Under the pieces are notes generated by a model. It made no database searches. It saw nothing but the letters and a program-made list of their open reading frames with translations, and was not told where the DNA came from. Source: Nectonema munidae (lineage: Eukaryota; Nematomorpha; Nectonematoida; Nectonematidae). From it: a DNA stretch of 64,000 nucleotides. Where the stretch lies: positions 1,426,001 through 1,490,000 of the forward strand of contig JAUIRK010001041.1 in NCBI GenBank assembly GCA_030549495.1, read 5' to 3'. Position numbers and translations under genes: made by a program. This document shows, piece by piece, positions 1 through 12,339 of the stretch (position 1 is its first letter; the number at the start of each line of letters is the position of its first letter).

Positions 1-282
1 TCGGTGTGAAGATTACACATCTTTAGAATATCGTGATCTTTTCCACCAGAAACAGCGTCACTTTCCTTAGTGATTTTATGCATAGAAGATATCATCATTG
101 CGTGTTTTATTCTTTATAATCGAGAGTAATAATTATTAATGCAGTAGAATTGTTTAGTAAACATGCTGTCGTGGTATATAAAAAAGATTTGTTTGAAGGC
201 CTAATTGTGTTGATTTATTTATTCTTAGCATTAATTAAATCTTATTAAATTTCATTTCCGTTTTGCCTAGCTTTATGCAATC

Positions 283-1480
283 ATGTCTGAAATCCTGCGT
301 CTTAAGAAAAGAAAAGTGGACTTTGAGGGTCAGGCTTTGAACCCCAAATGTAAAAAATGCTTTTTAATCGAGCGTTTTGGACATTCCCAGTGTCTCATAT
401 GGTTTAAGACTGTGCTGTCATGAAGGAATAGAATGTGTGCCGCCACTGGGAACAGAACAGTGATCATCACATTTTTCTTCGAGCTATGCTTCCAAGAGAA
501 AGGACACCATTGTTAGACTGCCAGGTAGCTAGCAGAAGACGAGTTCGTTTTTTCGGAAGGAAACTGTCTAGGCGAAGAAAGTGACGCACGCTTATTTGCT
601 CTCCTGTCTCCTTGCTCCCAAGTTTAAGCGATTCATGGATGTCGTTGTGCCCAACAGATGTCAGACAACATGCACGACTCAATCATCGCTGTTCAACTAT
701 CGTTGCCTTTCTTTTGACGAGAGCACCGATGCAAATGACACGGCCCAGCTCCTAGTTTTTATTCGTGGTGTAAGACATTTTTAACGCCGTGCTTCAGTGT
801 GTGGAGCAACACTCTTCTCACCTCTCCTGTCTTGTGTGCGTAAAAACTTAGGGTGCGTCAGCAATGACTGGGGGAAAAAGGCGCTGCTTCACACTACTTG
901 TGAGTCATTGTGAGTCCATGGAACACACTCAGCGCATACACAAGGTGCACTGCATCATCCACCAAGAGTCCTTGCGTGCAAAGTCTACCAACATTGTTGT
1001 TGGCATGGCTGTCGTAGTGAAAGTGGTCAACTCCATCCTCTCTTACAGAGTCAACCACTGCCAGTTTCACGTACTAATGAACGAAGTGAAGGTAGATTAC
1101 TAAGACAAGCTCTTCCTCTGTGAGGTCCATTGAAAAAGTCGTGGGCAATACCGTTTCTATCTGCGACGTCCTGTAGGGGATCCCCACCTTCCTTTGTAAA
1201 AAAAAATCTTCCAAAAAGTTCTCCAATCTGAAATTGCTAAGCCTAACTAACCTAGCCTTGCTCACAGACATTGCTATGCACTTCAACTTGTAACTGCAAG
1301 GCAAAGAGACAGTCTAGTGACAAATATGGATGTCCACATGGCTACATTTGTGGTTAACCTGCCAGCAGTGTACTACCAAAATTGTCGCATGGACTTTATT
1401 CTAAAAAGCCTCTTACCGTCCAGTAAAAGCGGGACAATCCCAGAAAATCGGAGTACAGTACCAACTCTACTTAATGTGGA
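283..1480 (+). pseudogene. Decayed hAT transposase (ZBED5/GTF2IRD2-like)
   Basis: A broken transposase of the ZBED-type hAT group is readable in pieces on the plus strand. The N-terminus begins at the ATG at 283 with a KRKVDFE motif typical of these proteins. A piece near 700-770 reads DESTDANDTAQLLVFIRGV, the first catalytic block. Near 860 there is AMTGGKR, followed near 940-970 by VHCIIHQESL, the conserved histidine-rich block. Near 1250-1310, LALLTDIAMHFN is followed by LQGKETV. Several stops and frameshifts separate the pieces, so no functional protein is possible. I did not find terminal inverted repeats (TIRs) or a TSD. The family call is strong because the blocks occur in the right order; the exact ends are uncertain. 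Confidence 0.8.
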
Positions 1481-1889
1481 TATTGTGTAATAAATCTTTC
1501 AAATTTCAATGGAATATACACACAATTGAATAATGAGAACAAGGCTACTTAACAAAAAATGCTTCATTGAAAATTTAAACATGCACATCAATCTGTTAAC
1601 TTGGATCTTAATTGTTCAGCTTCTTGTCTCTACTTCTTGCCTTATTTTCTGTATTTCAATTGCTTTCATTAACATATTTCTTCCTTCTGATCAATTATTA
1701 TTTTATATATTCTTCTAATGTCATTCTATCTTGTGCTTCTTCTGTTCCTTTGATGTTCTGTGGCTCTTGCATTTCTTGAATTCACTCTTGCAATGAAAAG
1801 TTTGTAACTTCTAATTTGAAAATTGATAGATATATATTTGATTATTAATATTGACTGTTTCCTGACCAATAGAATTCATTAAATATCGT

Positions 1890-3330
1890 CCCCGTTACGC
1901 TATGGTGGTGGTGCTTGCACCCGTTCACAAAGCGACAAGTGGTTGTCTGAACCCTTCCGCATTGATAGATTCACAACTCAACAGTCCAGCCCAAATGTTG
2001 AGCAATCCCGCTACCCCCATCAGGTTATGCCAAAGATCCACCGGATCCAGATTTGTGTTGACGTGAGAGCAATTGAATATGTGATCTGTGTTGTGTTCTA
2101 CTTGTCTGCACAGGGGGCACTGAGGGGATGGGTACTGGTTTGGGTTGATTTTGTGGAGGTAGGAGAAAAGAGTTGGGATGGAGTTCTTCTGGTGTGGTGA
2201 GGGAGTCTGGCTTCTGATTGATCAATTCTGGGTTCTTGTGAATTGATAACTTTGTTGACCTGTCGTTGGTTGACGTATTTTTGGACAATTTTGGAGTGGA
2301 TGGCTTTGGGGGAGGCTTTCAGGCCATTGGGTGTAGGGCGTTCATCTTCTGGAGTGTTGAAAGTAAAGTTTGAATTGTGGAAGATTGATTGTTTTTTGAG
2401 TCGTGGGGGTGATAATTGGTTGTGAAGATGGTTGAGAGGATGAGTTGTGCAGCTAGATTTTATCTTGAGTTGGGATGAGTGGAGTTTGAGGTGATCCGAG
2501 ATGGGTAGTATTTGAGTTTAGTCGTGGAGGTGTTGTGAGCATGTGTCTGCTGTGCAGCCTGTAATGGTTCTGAGAGCTGCATTTTGAATGGATTGTAGTT
2601 TCTGAGTGCTGGTGTTGGATATTATAGGTGCCCATATGGTATTGGCATATTCGATTATTGGCCGGGTGAGCATTTTGTAAGTGGTTGAAAGAGTTTCTTT
2701 GTTTTTGCCCCAGTGAGTCGAAGTGAGTGACTTTAGAGCGTTAGTTGTAGATTTGGCTTTGTTATATGATATTTTAATGTGTTCAGTGAAAGTTATTTTG
2801 GGGTCTAAAGTTAGGCCGAGTATTTTTGGATTCTTTTCGGTTGGGATGGTTGTATTGTTGATATGTAGGTTGAGGGTGGTGTTATATTCTGCAGGGTCTG
2901 GAGTGAAGAGTGTTGCTGTATTTTTGGAAGGGTTAAGAACGAGATTGTTATGAATGTTGTTGTCGTTAATGTTGATTTGAAGTATGTTGAGGAATGATTT
3001 TTTGGAGTTTGTTTGAAAGTTCAGCTCATTTACGTTGTTTAATGATTGAGAGTTGAATTTTGCTTTGGTTGTTTTTTTTGTGCGTACTTGTTGTATGGTT
3101 TCTGTTTGAGTGGGATTGAAGAAAATTGGTGGATGATGGGACTGAATCATGAGAAGTTTGATGTGATTTCATATGTATTGGGCATGTCCATTGTAAGTTG
3201 TAAGCTGATACTTTTTGATTCGCGCATTTGGGGTGAACCCAGTGTGGTTTGTTGTAATTTCAGCGAATTGAGGTTTGTCTAGTTGCGATTTGTTTGTGGC
3301 AAAGGTCACATATCCATTTTTGTGGTCCCG
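1890..3330 (-). pseudogene. Internally deleted non-LTR retrotransposon (LINE)
   Basis: Read on the minus strand, this starts near 3330 with a cysteine-rich segment (CDLCHKQIA ... HWVHPKCANQ ... WTCPIH), a PHD-like finger found at the start of some LINE polyproteins. Around 3000 it reads LNILQININ, the usual start of the endonuclease domain. It then jumps directly to the C-terminal part of the reverse transcriptase protein (NPSKNTATLFTPDPAEY, KILGLTLDPKITF, KMLTRPIIEYANTIWAP). A frame of 210 codons (2518-3150) spans the junction. Downstream pieces to about 1900 include the C-terminal CPLCR zinc-knuckle region. The endonuclease core and reverse transcriptase core are therefore missing. The family (Jockey-like) is inferred; the deletion is seen directly. 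Confidence 0.8.
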
Positions 3331-3619
3331 GGTTTACTTCAACATCTCCCGCAAGAAGAAGAAGCAGGATGGTCCACCACCCGACCAGGATGCAGAGGTG
3401 AAAAAAAAATGCGAAAAAGACCTTCTTTTTGAGAAGCTAGGTGATAAATTCTTCCAATTTGCTTCCAGTAAGAGGAGGCACCCCAACGACGTACAGGCTG
3501 GAAGATTTGGAGTCCGTTACGCTATATACTCCATTATCGCCTCTTGCAAGAGCGAAGAATCACGTGTTCCACACTCCATCTCAATTCATGACTTCTGTTT
3601 TTTTTATATAAAAGCTTAA
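3275..3619 (+). CDS. Unassigned 114-codon frame with a possible BESS-like segment
   Basis: This open frame has a lysine-rich stretch (KKKKQDGPPPDQ) followed by KKCEKDLLFEKLGDKFF, which weakly resembles the BESS motif at the C-terminus of MADF-domain proteins. It overlaps the 5' end of the minus-strand LINE for its first 55 bases, so its true start, if any, is later. The codon pattern in the middle looks coding, and the tail (FCFFYIKA) looks random. It may be a broken exon or a transposon accessory gene. I cannot name it and do not claim that it is expressed. Confidence 0.25.
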   Translation: MSSCDLFVAKVTYPFLWSRVYFNISRKKKKQDGPPPDQDAEVKKKCEKDLLFEKLGDKFFQFASSKRRHPNDVQAGRFGVRYAIYSIIASCKSEESRVPHSISIHDFCFFYIKA

Positions 3620-4600
3620 CTCCCAAGCAGTGTTGCGAAATCGGGAAAAATATCTGGCTCGGACTACTTACAAAAATCTGTTTCCATCTCTTTATTCTTA
3701 AGGATTTAAAATGTATATATAAAGCGAACTCTTACTTTCTGCTTTGACCAAAGAAAGACCACCGTATATGCCTACAAAAATAAAACTTTTTCTTCATTTT
3801 TCAAAATACTTAAAAAAATTAATTTAATACTTAATCCGACTCCAAGTTTATTAGATACCGACTCTGAATCCCTTTCCACTCCTGATTCCTAATCTAATTC
3901 GCGACCTCTGAATTAGCATTATTATTAATCTTTTAAAATATGGTTTTTTAAATTATTATGCTTGATTATATTGATGATAAGTATACCTATTTTAACTAAC
4001 TAGTAAAAGCAAGCATCTAGTTCTAACTAATTATAACAGACTAAGTTACAAACTAGTTTATTAAATACATCGTTAAATAAACTTTGATCTTCAGGAATTT
4101 AATTAAAATGTACTATTTTCATAATAATACATATAGATATCGAGTTAGGCTTTCGTTTTGAAATTTTCTCTCAAAAACGGATTACGTGCGAACATGTGCA
4201 TACAAGGTTTTTATAGATTTATATCTTTCTGCTAAATATTTTTATTATTGATTATTACTACGATACAAAAGGAAGGCTGCTATGATTTATGATTGATATA
4301 TTTTTGGAATGTGAAAAAGCCGCTCTTTCTCGACTTCATACATAAAAATATCAGTAGATAAACTGAAACGATTGCAAGGCTATGATGATAATATTAATTA
4401 TAAGATATGTCTATGAAGCAATAAAATCACGAATAGCGTATATATAAACAGTAGGTCCTTTATAACGCGGAGGCCAGGGTCCAAGCCACGAACTCACATT
4501 GTAACGGATCTACTCGAACATGCGCTATAATTTCGGCTTCTATGTTTTACCATGTTGTGTTTTATCCCACTACATGTACAATGAAATGAGAATCACGATT
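3620..4600. other. AT-rich intergenic sequence with a short inverted-repeat relic
   Basis: I see no gene here. The stretch 3636-3910 has CGACTCC and GACTCC motifs near its right end that resemble the ends of the element at 56539-57185. It may be a decayed short copy of that element. The rest is simple AT-rich sequence. Confidence 0.3.
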
Positions 4601-5340
4601 CATGTGAGCTTAAGATAGAGATGCTTAAGAATTCTGTGTTAAATTCTTCTTCGTTGTCGTGGTGGTCTGGAGCCATAATCGCATCTTACAAGGTTCTGTG
4701 CCAGCTACCCTGAATACACTTCCTTGAGAGTTTAGACGTCTTTCATGTGTTGACGTGCATGTTGATCGCCTCTTTTATTGGTAGCATCTACAGGTGTTTA
4801 GGGAGAATTCGCTTGCGTCTTGCCGTTGCCGATGAGCTTGCTAGAATGTGCTTTGATGCTCCTGCCCAACATCTGGATCTTGGATCGGAAGTTCTTTGGC
4901 AGAAAGGCACCACGATCCTTTCTCTTCCTTGGACATTAGCCCCGTCGGGTGTGCTTCACAGTTGTCTAGGAGCAGAAGTGCCTTCGCAGGGAGACGCTTC
5001 TTTTGCAGTTGGCGGCGAACGTCAGGAATAAAGTAGCTGTGAAACGAGTCCATCGAATATGAACGATGTCATCGATGCGTTTGCTCGATAATTGGCAGCT
5101 TGTCTTCTATGTGTATGTAGTGAGTACCTAGGCTTTGGAAATGTCTTTCGCTGATCAATTCTCTTGATCTGGGTTGTAGATCTGTTAGGGTGTGTAATCG
5201 CCCTCTTCGATAATCTTCAGTATCGGCAGGTACCCGGTGACGCCCTTTTCATCCGCGGATCGCTGCTCCCTTTTATTGCGGACTTCATGAATGTCATGTT
5301 TGGCCAATTCGCACCCACTCCTCACTGCTCTCGAACCGAA
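4600..5340 (-). pseudogene. Pogo/Tigger (CENP-B/jerky-like) transposase relic
   Basis: Minus-strand pieces match the DDE_1 transposases of pogo/Tigger elements in the correct order. Near 5290 is REQRSADEKG. Near 5190 is IIEEGDYTP followed by QIYNPDQ, which corresponds to the QIYNADETG block holding the first catalytic Asp, here damaged. Near 5050-4930 are RRQLQKKRLPAKALLLLDNC and EAHPTG, the LLLLDNxxxHP block with the second catalytic Asp. Near 4730 is TLKEVYSG, equivalent to the TIKDAIY segment. Stops and frameshifts interrupt all of it, and the N-terminal helix-turn-helix region is absent. This is a dead element; the identity is clear but the boundaries are approximate. Confidence 0.85.
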
Positions 5341-5344
5341 TAAT

Positions 5345-6671
5345 TCCCTTTTTCGTGAATCATTTCGGGGAAGATCTTACCTTGATCTTGTAAGATCGGG
5401 CAATCAAGCTTTTAGCGCTTATATTTTATATTGTTTATTATAAAAAAGATATATCCCTGGGTAAATTCCTCTCTGATCAATACATGTGTACTTATTTATG
5501 CAGATAAATAATACTGATAAATATAATCTAACGTGTGTGTTCACAATTTTAAATCTTTGATTCTCAAGAGTCTGTATGTATCTACTTGATTGCTACATCG
5601 TCACTGAAATCATATCACTTGCTTATTTGCCCAAATTTTCATCATCACCACTAAATAACATCACTTTAGAACAATGGTTCTCAAAGTCTGCGTAAATTAC
5701 TCCATTTGTGATATAATTTAATAAAATGATTTCTTATAAATATCTTTATTGGAAGACGAACTATTATTTGTCGCCGTATTTGCTAAGCAGATGATACTTC
5801 CAACAAATAATTCTAAGAGATATAATATTTCCAAACTATATATGAAGAAAAATAGATATTGCTTTGATTGAACTATTTGATTTGCAATCTTTATTGCGAT
5901 GCGTGAATAAAGAATAATTATTTTCCAATGCATATCAGCATTGCAAGTCATTTCAAAACTTAGGCTCGTGTGGTGTTTGAGTGTGTTGAGGGAAACCCCG
6001 CTATTATTTCCTAACTTCGCAAAACACCTTTAAATGTGTTATGAAACAAAATAACAGAGGAGAAATGAATTTTTTGGCGCGGGAACCAAAATGCCTCCTG
6101 CGTTATAATTGATTTACCTTGCATATATAAAGTAGATTTCCTATTATTTAATTTAAACATTAAGTGCCTTTAACATAAAAGCTTCCAAAACAATTCTAAA
6201 TATTTGTTAGATCTAAAGGAATTAAAGAATATTCCCGAATGATGATACTTATTGTATATTAACTGTTTTTGTATTCAACCTGGCTATTTTTTATTCCATT
6301 TTACGGTATTGTAACCGTTTATCAATTGTCTATGCAAGTATAAAGGGCAGTAGATAATTTGGTATCTACTTTTATTATATATTACTACTGTGTCACTCAC
6401 TACTATATAATTTTTAACAGGTTTGCTTACAATCTAAATATTTTTAAATTTACCTTTTCACTTTTTAACTTTTCGTATTTTTCATCTTTTCATTGATTGA
6501 ATAACCTTGGAGTGGGAACAAACATTTGCAGTTTTACTGATCATATTCACATATGGTCTACCTTTAACACCATTGAAACAATCACGTTTCTTATCTCGAT
6601 GCTATATGTGATCGATCTATATGTGATCATGATCGATCAACATGTGAAGAAACTTTTTCCAAATGTATATA
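5345..6671. other. Intergenic AT-rich sequence, no recognised feature
   Basis: I found only short frames with random-looking translations. No splice-flanked coding piece, terminal repeat or structured RNA was recognised. Confidence 0.4.
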
Positions 6672-6809
6672 TTAACCCGTTAATGGCCAGAATAATCAGA
6701 CGATATCTAGTATAAAGCAGATGATTTGTATTAAAAAGCATTAATAAACGCAGACGATTCATATTTTTGTAAAGTCGTCATATGTCGACTGTGGTCGATA
6801 ACCGGTTAA
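6672..6809. mobile_element. TTAA-flanked MITE, copy 1
   Basis: A short element bounded by TTAA at both ends, with imperfect inverted ends (TTAACCCGTTAATGGCC at left; the complement of the right end reads TTAACCGGTTATCGACC). It contains the internal words CAGACGAT and GCAGACGATT shared with the other copies listed here. The TTAA target and the leading CCC are typical of piggyBac-type non-autonomous elements. No coding capacity. Confidence 0.7.
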
Positions 6810-7846
<1,037 letters not shown>

Positions 7847-7940
7847 TTAAAATAATATATCGTTGCACAATAATCGAAAAACCTATCTGTCATTTTATAA
7901 GGGGACTTTTGAACCCATTTTTTACGCCTGCGTTTTAGTA

Positions 7941-7948
7941 CTTTTCAT
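7941..7948. repeat. TSD, left copy
   Basis: CTTTTCAT precedes the element at 7949-8625 and is repeated exactly at 8626-8633. An 8-bp duplication is the hAT hallmark. Confidence 0.9.
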
Positions 7949-8625
7949 TAGGGTGTCCACCCCGGGATTCCTCGTCCTCGAGTCCCCGGGGAATCGTGAA
8001 ATTTCAAAATCCTCGTCCTCGAAAAAAAATTTTAAATTTCCTCGGGGAATTTTTGAAAAAATTTTTTTGTCGAATCCGACGACAAAAATATCGAAGTAAC
8101 GGAGAAGAAAGATTAATCGTTAGCAACCAAAAAACAGAGAAGAAAAGCGCGAAGGAGGAATTGGACGAATTTCTGAAGATTAATGAAAATGAAGAACGTG
8201 AAACTGAAAGCAAGATTTCAAGCATAGAGGAAATAATGAAAAAAACATTTGACCTTTATTTAGAAACAAATAGGAGGCCCGAAGTTTTGGAAACTTTATT
8301 CAAAAATTTAAAGAGCCTAAAACCAACTTCTGTGGATGCCGAAAGAGTGTTTTCGTCAATGGGTTATTTTTCTACAAAAATAAGAAACCAGTTGAATGAT
8401 GAAACTTTGAACGCTCTAATTTTTCTTAGATATTTTTTTAAAACATAAATCTTTTATGCATTTAAATTTTTTTCAATAAAAATCTTATATGAGACTTTTA
8501 AATTTTCTTTTCTGAACAGTTTTTACTGTAAAAAAATCGCTTTTTCTTCCCTGGGGAAATTTTCAAAAATTACGAGGTCCTCGTTCCCCGGGGAATGAAA
8601 AAAAGACCTTAAAGTGGACACACTA
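7949..8625 (+). mobile_element. 677-bp non-autonomous hAT element
   Basis: The ends are inverted: the left reads TAGGGTGTCCACC and the complement of the right reads TAGTGTGTCCACT. Subterminal CCCCGGGGAAT motifs lie inside each end. The element is flanked by perfect 8-bp duplications (7941-7948 and 8626-8633). Inside it, one frame keeps only the C-terminal dimerisation domain of a hAT transposase, so the element is an internal-deletion derivative that would need a transposase supplied in trans. Confidence 0.92.
7996..8448 (+). CDS. hAT C-terminal dimerisation-domain remnant
   Basis: A 150-codon frame inside the short hAT. The first 30 or so codons read through subterminal repeat sequence and are probably not native protein. 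From about residue 100 it matches the hAT dimerisation domain: LKPTSVDAERVFSSMGYF then STKIRNQLNDETLNALIFLR. The catalytic domain and the BED finger are missing. An open frame of this kind could encode a small dimerising protein, but nothing shows that it is expressed. Confidence 0.75.
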   Translation: MKFQNPRPRKKILNFLGEFLKKFFCRIRRQKYRSNGEERLIVSNQKTEKKSAKEELDEFLKINENEERETESKISSIEEIMKKTFDLYLETNRRPEVLETLFKNLKSLKPTSVDAERVFSSMGYFSTKIRNQLNDETLNALIFLRYFFKT

Positions 8626-8633
8626 CTTTTCAT
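8626..8633. repeat. TSD, right copy
   Basis: CTTTTCAT, identical to 7941-7948. Confidence 0.9.
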
Positions 8634-10384
8634 TATAAATCTGATTGAAAGTTAAAGCTTTTATTTTAAATTTTTTTACTTGTCTTTAAATTTTAATATA
8701 ATCGAAAAAGTCAAATAGAGGTTGACCAAAGCAACTGACTAAAACCCAATTTTATCTTTACTCTTAGTAACATTAACTAATCTTAGTATTAAATGTAATT
8801 TACAGCATTTTTGATTTGCCATAAAAACTTTTTCATTTGACTTTGCATAATTTTTGTTTGCATCTTACTTTTATGCAAACTTAACAATTTTCTATTGATA
8901 ACTTCGTTCTACTACTTTTTTTGATATTTTAGTTGATTTAAGAATTTCTATATAAATAAATAAGTGATATAAAAAATATAGTTGATATTTGATTCTCCCA
9001 GCCCTAAAACAGCACAGCTCTGAAAAGTAACCGATTTGTAAATTGATATTTGGAACTTCAGTTGCAAACATATTCTTAAAGCATCAAATCTCTTCATTTT
9101 GCCCCTCCTCCCATCCTCCTCCACATTATGCCAGCTCATTATTAGTGTAATCTGTTAGTCAAAGTGATATTTATTTGAGACTGAGTGAGTATTTCCTTTG
9201 CAAGGTCTTAGTAAATTTGTGTTTTACCTTTTCCAAATGTAAAAGTTTTAAATCATTAAAATGGAGTTAAATTTATTACATGATTTGTTAGTCAAGGAGT
9301 CACAAAACCAAAAAAACTCATTTGCTCCTCTGGAACTTTTTTTTGTGGATGAGATCACCTAAGTTAAGCTTAATGCTACTTGCTAGGGATCCGAGCGCTT
9401 CTTTGATTCAGTTTTCATTTTAACAAGACTTGAACATCTTTGCCCAAAGAGAAATGGAATAAAAGTTTTTTCTATATATTTAAGACACACATGAGTAATG
9501 ATTATTATCAATTATGATGCGAAAACAATTCAGCATTAATGAAATATTTAATATCAATGTATTCACAGGCCGAATCGACTTGCTTCCATCAATTATAGTA
9601 GATTTTTATAGACAAAAGTAGTGATTGGATGATATCGAAATTTTGTACACTTCTCATTCTCAAAAGAAGACGAATTCTGCTTCGTTTTAACTTTAAAATT
9701 CGGACTTGTTAGCGCATTCAGTATTCGATCAACAGTATGTACATTTAACAGAGACAAGTGCTATGCTTTATAGAGGGTCTAGCGTTAAATTTGAAATGAG
9801 AAATTTCTATAGTAACTAACCAAAGTTTTAGATTCCTCTTTTGTATCTATTGAGTCAAATGTAAGAAAACGCCAATCTATTAATTTTTTTATTTCCGAAA
9901 TTTTACAATCCTCCTTAAGCCTCCATAATAAACGGTTAACACTCGCGTTTTATCTGTACTTTTTACCAGAATTAATTCACTAAAAACGGGGGTGCGGGTT
10001 ATCTACGTAAACAGAATTTAACCCATAGACAAAAAGTTGAAATACAAAAGTGTATGAACGAAAATAGGCAAAACGCATATAATATCCCACGAGCATATAG
10101 ATCAATTAATCCCTTTAAAACTAATTCACCATTTTTATTCCTTCTATTTTTCTTATATAATAGATATTCTATTTATGTAAATTATTTTTATCTCAATGCT
10201 TCTCAAGTTACGGTGTGGCTTATCCACACATATTCGGTATGTTCCTGGAAACAATAGCTAATAATTCGATTGCGGATTAAACACGAGTGTTTTATTTCAA
10301 ATTTTTCTCTTTGATATATACTTCCCGTGTTGCTTTGATAGAGTGATATTAAGACACACATGTAACTATGTAAAGGTAAAATGG
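8634..10384. other. Intergenic or intronic AT-rich sequence
   Basis: No coding piece was recognised apart from the second copy of the dispersed repeat at 9311-9378. Upstream exons of GPT were looked for by their conserved motifs and not seen. Confidence 0.4.
9311..9378. repeat. Dispersed direct repeat, copy 2
   Basis: Nearly identical to 7092-7160, same orientation. Confidence 0.7.
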
Positions 10385-10517
10385 TACCATGGGGTGTTTT
10401 CATCCAGAAGGCACGCCGCTTGTATCGAACTATGAGGAAAGTAGTCTTGATGCGAGATCGAACCCAAGACCTTGAGTTATCGAAACCCAGTATCTAACCA
10501 ACCTTACCCACACCCCC
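10385..10517 (-). mobile_element. tRNA-derived SINE, copy 1
   Basis: Read on the minus strand, the head resembles a tRNA: GGTTGGTTAGATAC sits where box A belongs and GGTTCGATC matches the box B core. The body (on the plus strand, GCCGCTTGTATCGAACTATG) is shared with the copy at 62238-62369. Two copies with the same tRNA-like head and body indicate a SINE family rather than a tRNA gene. Confidence 0.75.
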
Positions 10518-12201
10518 TTTCAATAAATAAAAATTTAATTAAACTAAAAAAAATTTAATGCACCTAAAAATAAAGAAGCCTATAGAGCTCGACCTTATGT
10601 CCTATAAGACTGTACAGTAAGTACCCTTCAAACCTTATTATCAATTTATTAAAAGAAATTCTTTCAAAGAACCAGCTTTTTCATTTTCAAGTAAAATTTA
10701 AATGCAATTTGTTTCTCGCATTGATGAAGATGATAAGAAAAGGCGTAATACAATATCCAGTATCAGACATATTGTAGTGCTATTCATTGATACTCCTTAA
10801 AATCATCATCTATCACCAATATTTCAGAATCTTACTTTCCATCCTCTCGTATATGCAACGCAACTCTCATACTTTAAAGATTTGCAATCAAAAATTATTT
10901 CCGTTTAGTTGGATGTATTTATTTGTTAAAGGAGTCACTATTTTTAGAAGTTGATCGCAGGAGTGATAGCATCTCCTTATTTCCTCAATTCGTTTAGGCA
11001 TTGATTTTTTTGAAAGCTAATTTCTTTTTGAATTACTTTTCGTATAACTTAGAGAGCATAGGACTTTTTTTTCATTCGCTCACCGATGAAGACACTAGTA
11101 ATTTAAAAGGCGAAACATATCATGTATTTTTCCCCAACTCTTTCTATTTGTTCTTTCATTTCTTTGAAAGCTCTAATGTCGCTATTAATCCATGTTAGTT
11201 CATGCAAAGCAGAAAACTATGACACGTGAAATAAGTTTATCCGGGCCACAATCTAAATTTTGATATTGATATGTGTTACAGTATTTTCGAAATATTTTTT
11301 GTTCATTTCTGCTTTCTATGTATGCTCAGTGTATCAACCTTATCATATTAATAGGGAAAACATCGTAAAGTTTGTTTTACTTTGTTTTCAACAAGTATTA
11401 ATAGGAATTTCCGAATGCCTATGTTTTTAACTTTTCAATAATATTCCGGCCTGCGTTTTTCATTACGAAAATTCGGACCACTTCAAGAAAAGTTAGTCAC
11501 CCCTGCTCTACAAGAATTTTAACCCAAAATGGGTTAAAGAAATTAACGTTGTATTTTATAATACTTATTTAAGAAATAAAATCTTTCAAAGAAGATATAA
11601 AAGTTCATATGACAAAGTTTTTAGCGTTTTTCCTTTTGAATAAACATATAGCGTATTTCCTGTAAAATGCACGTTATCCATAAATAAAAAAAGGCTTGTG
11701 CGATGTCTAAAAAAATTATAATTTAAATTTAAATTATATTTATTAAAATATTAACGATGATTTTCTAATAAGCATTTTTGATTACAAATTAGTGGAAAGC
11801 CGTTACCGAGCAGGGTAATCAGACGACATCTAATGTAAATCAGACGATTTGTATTAAAAAGCAGACGATGATATTCTTATTAATTCGACTATAGTTGACT
11901 CTGTTCGTTAACAGAATTCCATATAAAAGTACCTTGAAATCAAGAGATTGTCGTGCCAGTTAAAACTACGCCTTCCAGAGAAGTACCGTATTTTATTATT
12001 TTTATTTGGTGAATTGCGCTTAGGGCTAGGGGCTTACGGCTGAAACTCTGTTTAAGTTTTGATTTGAAATAATATTTTAATATAAGCTAGAAACAAACAA
12101 CATAATTCCACAGCATGCAGTAAAGTAGCAAACACACCACAGATGCGCTATCAAACCACCCATAGCATTTAAAATCATATCGGCCAATCATAATTCATAT
12201 A
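10518..12201. other. AT-rich sequence with palindromic TTAA footprint and MITE fragments
   Basis: No gene is seen. 11519-11537 is a near-perfect palindrome, TTAACCCAAAATGGGTTAA. 11800-11920 resembles a decayed copy of the TTAA MITE family (it shares CAGACGAT and GTATTAAAAAGCAGACGAT). Confidence 0.45.
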
Positions 12202-12339
12202 TTAACCCATTTACGACCAATGTTCCTATTTTGGAACATAAGTAATTTCATCTTCGTCTGCTTTTTTCAATGACTTTGAATATAAATCGTCTGCGTTTTT
12301 TTAGATATCGTCTGCTTTGATTGGTCTTAAATGGGTTAA
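12202..12339. mobile_element. TTAA-flanked MITE, copy 2
   Basis: Bounded by TTAA, with ends TTAACCCATTTACGACC and, as complement of the right end, TTAACCCATTTAAGACC. Internal TCGTCTGC words relate it to the other copies. The copy at 59793-59923 is nearly the same sequence. Non-coding. Confidence 0.8.

Noticed and set aside
2025-2425. Short frames on both strands at the LINE 3' end
   Set aside because: They are out-of-frame readings of the minus-strand LINE C-terminal region.
10385-10517. A functional tRNA gene
   Set aside because: Box A and box B are present, but a cloverleaf with proper acceptor pairing is not evident. Two copies share a long non-tRNA body, as in a SINE.
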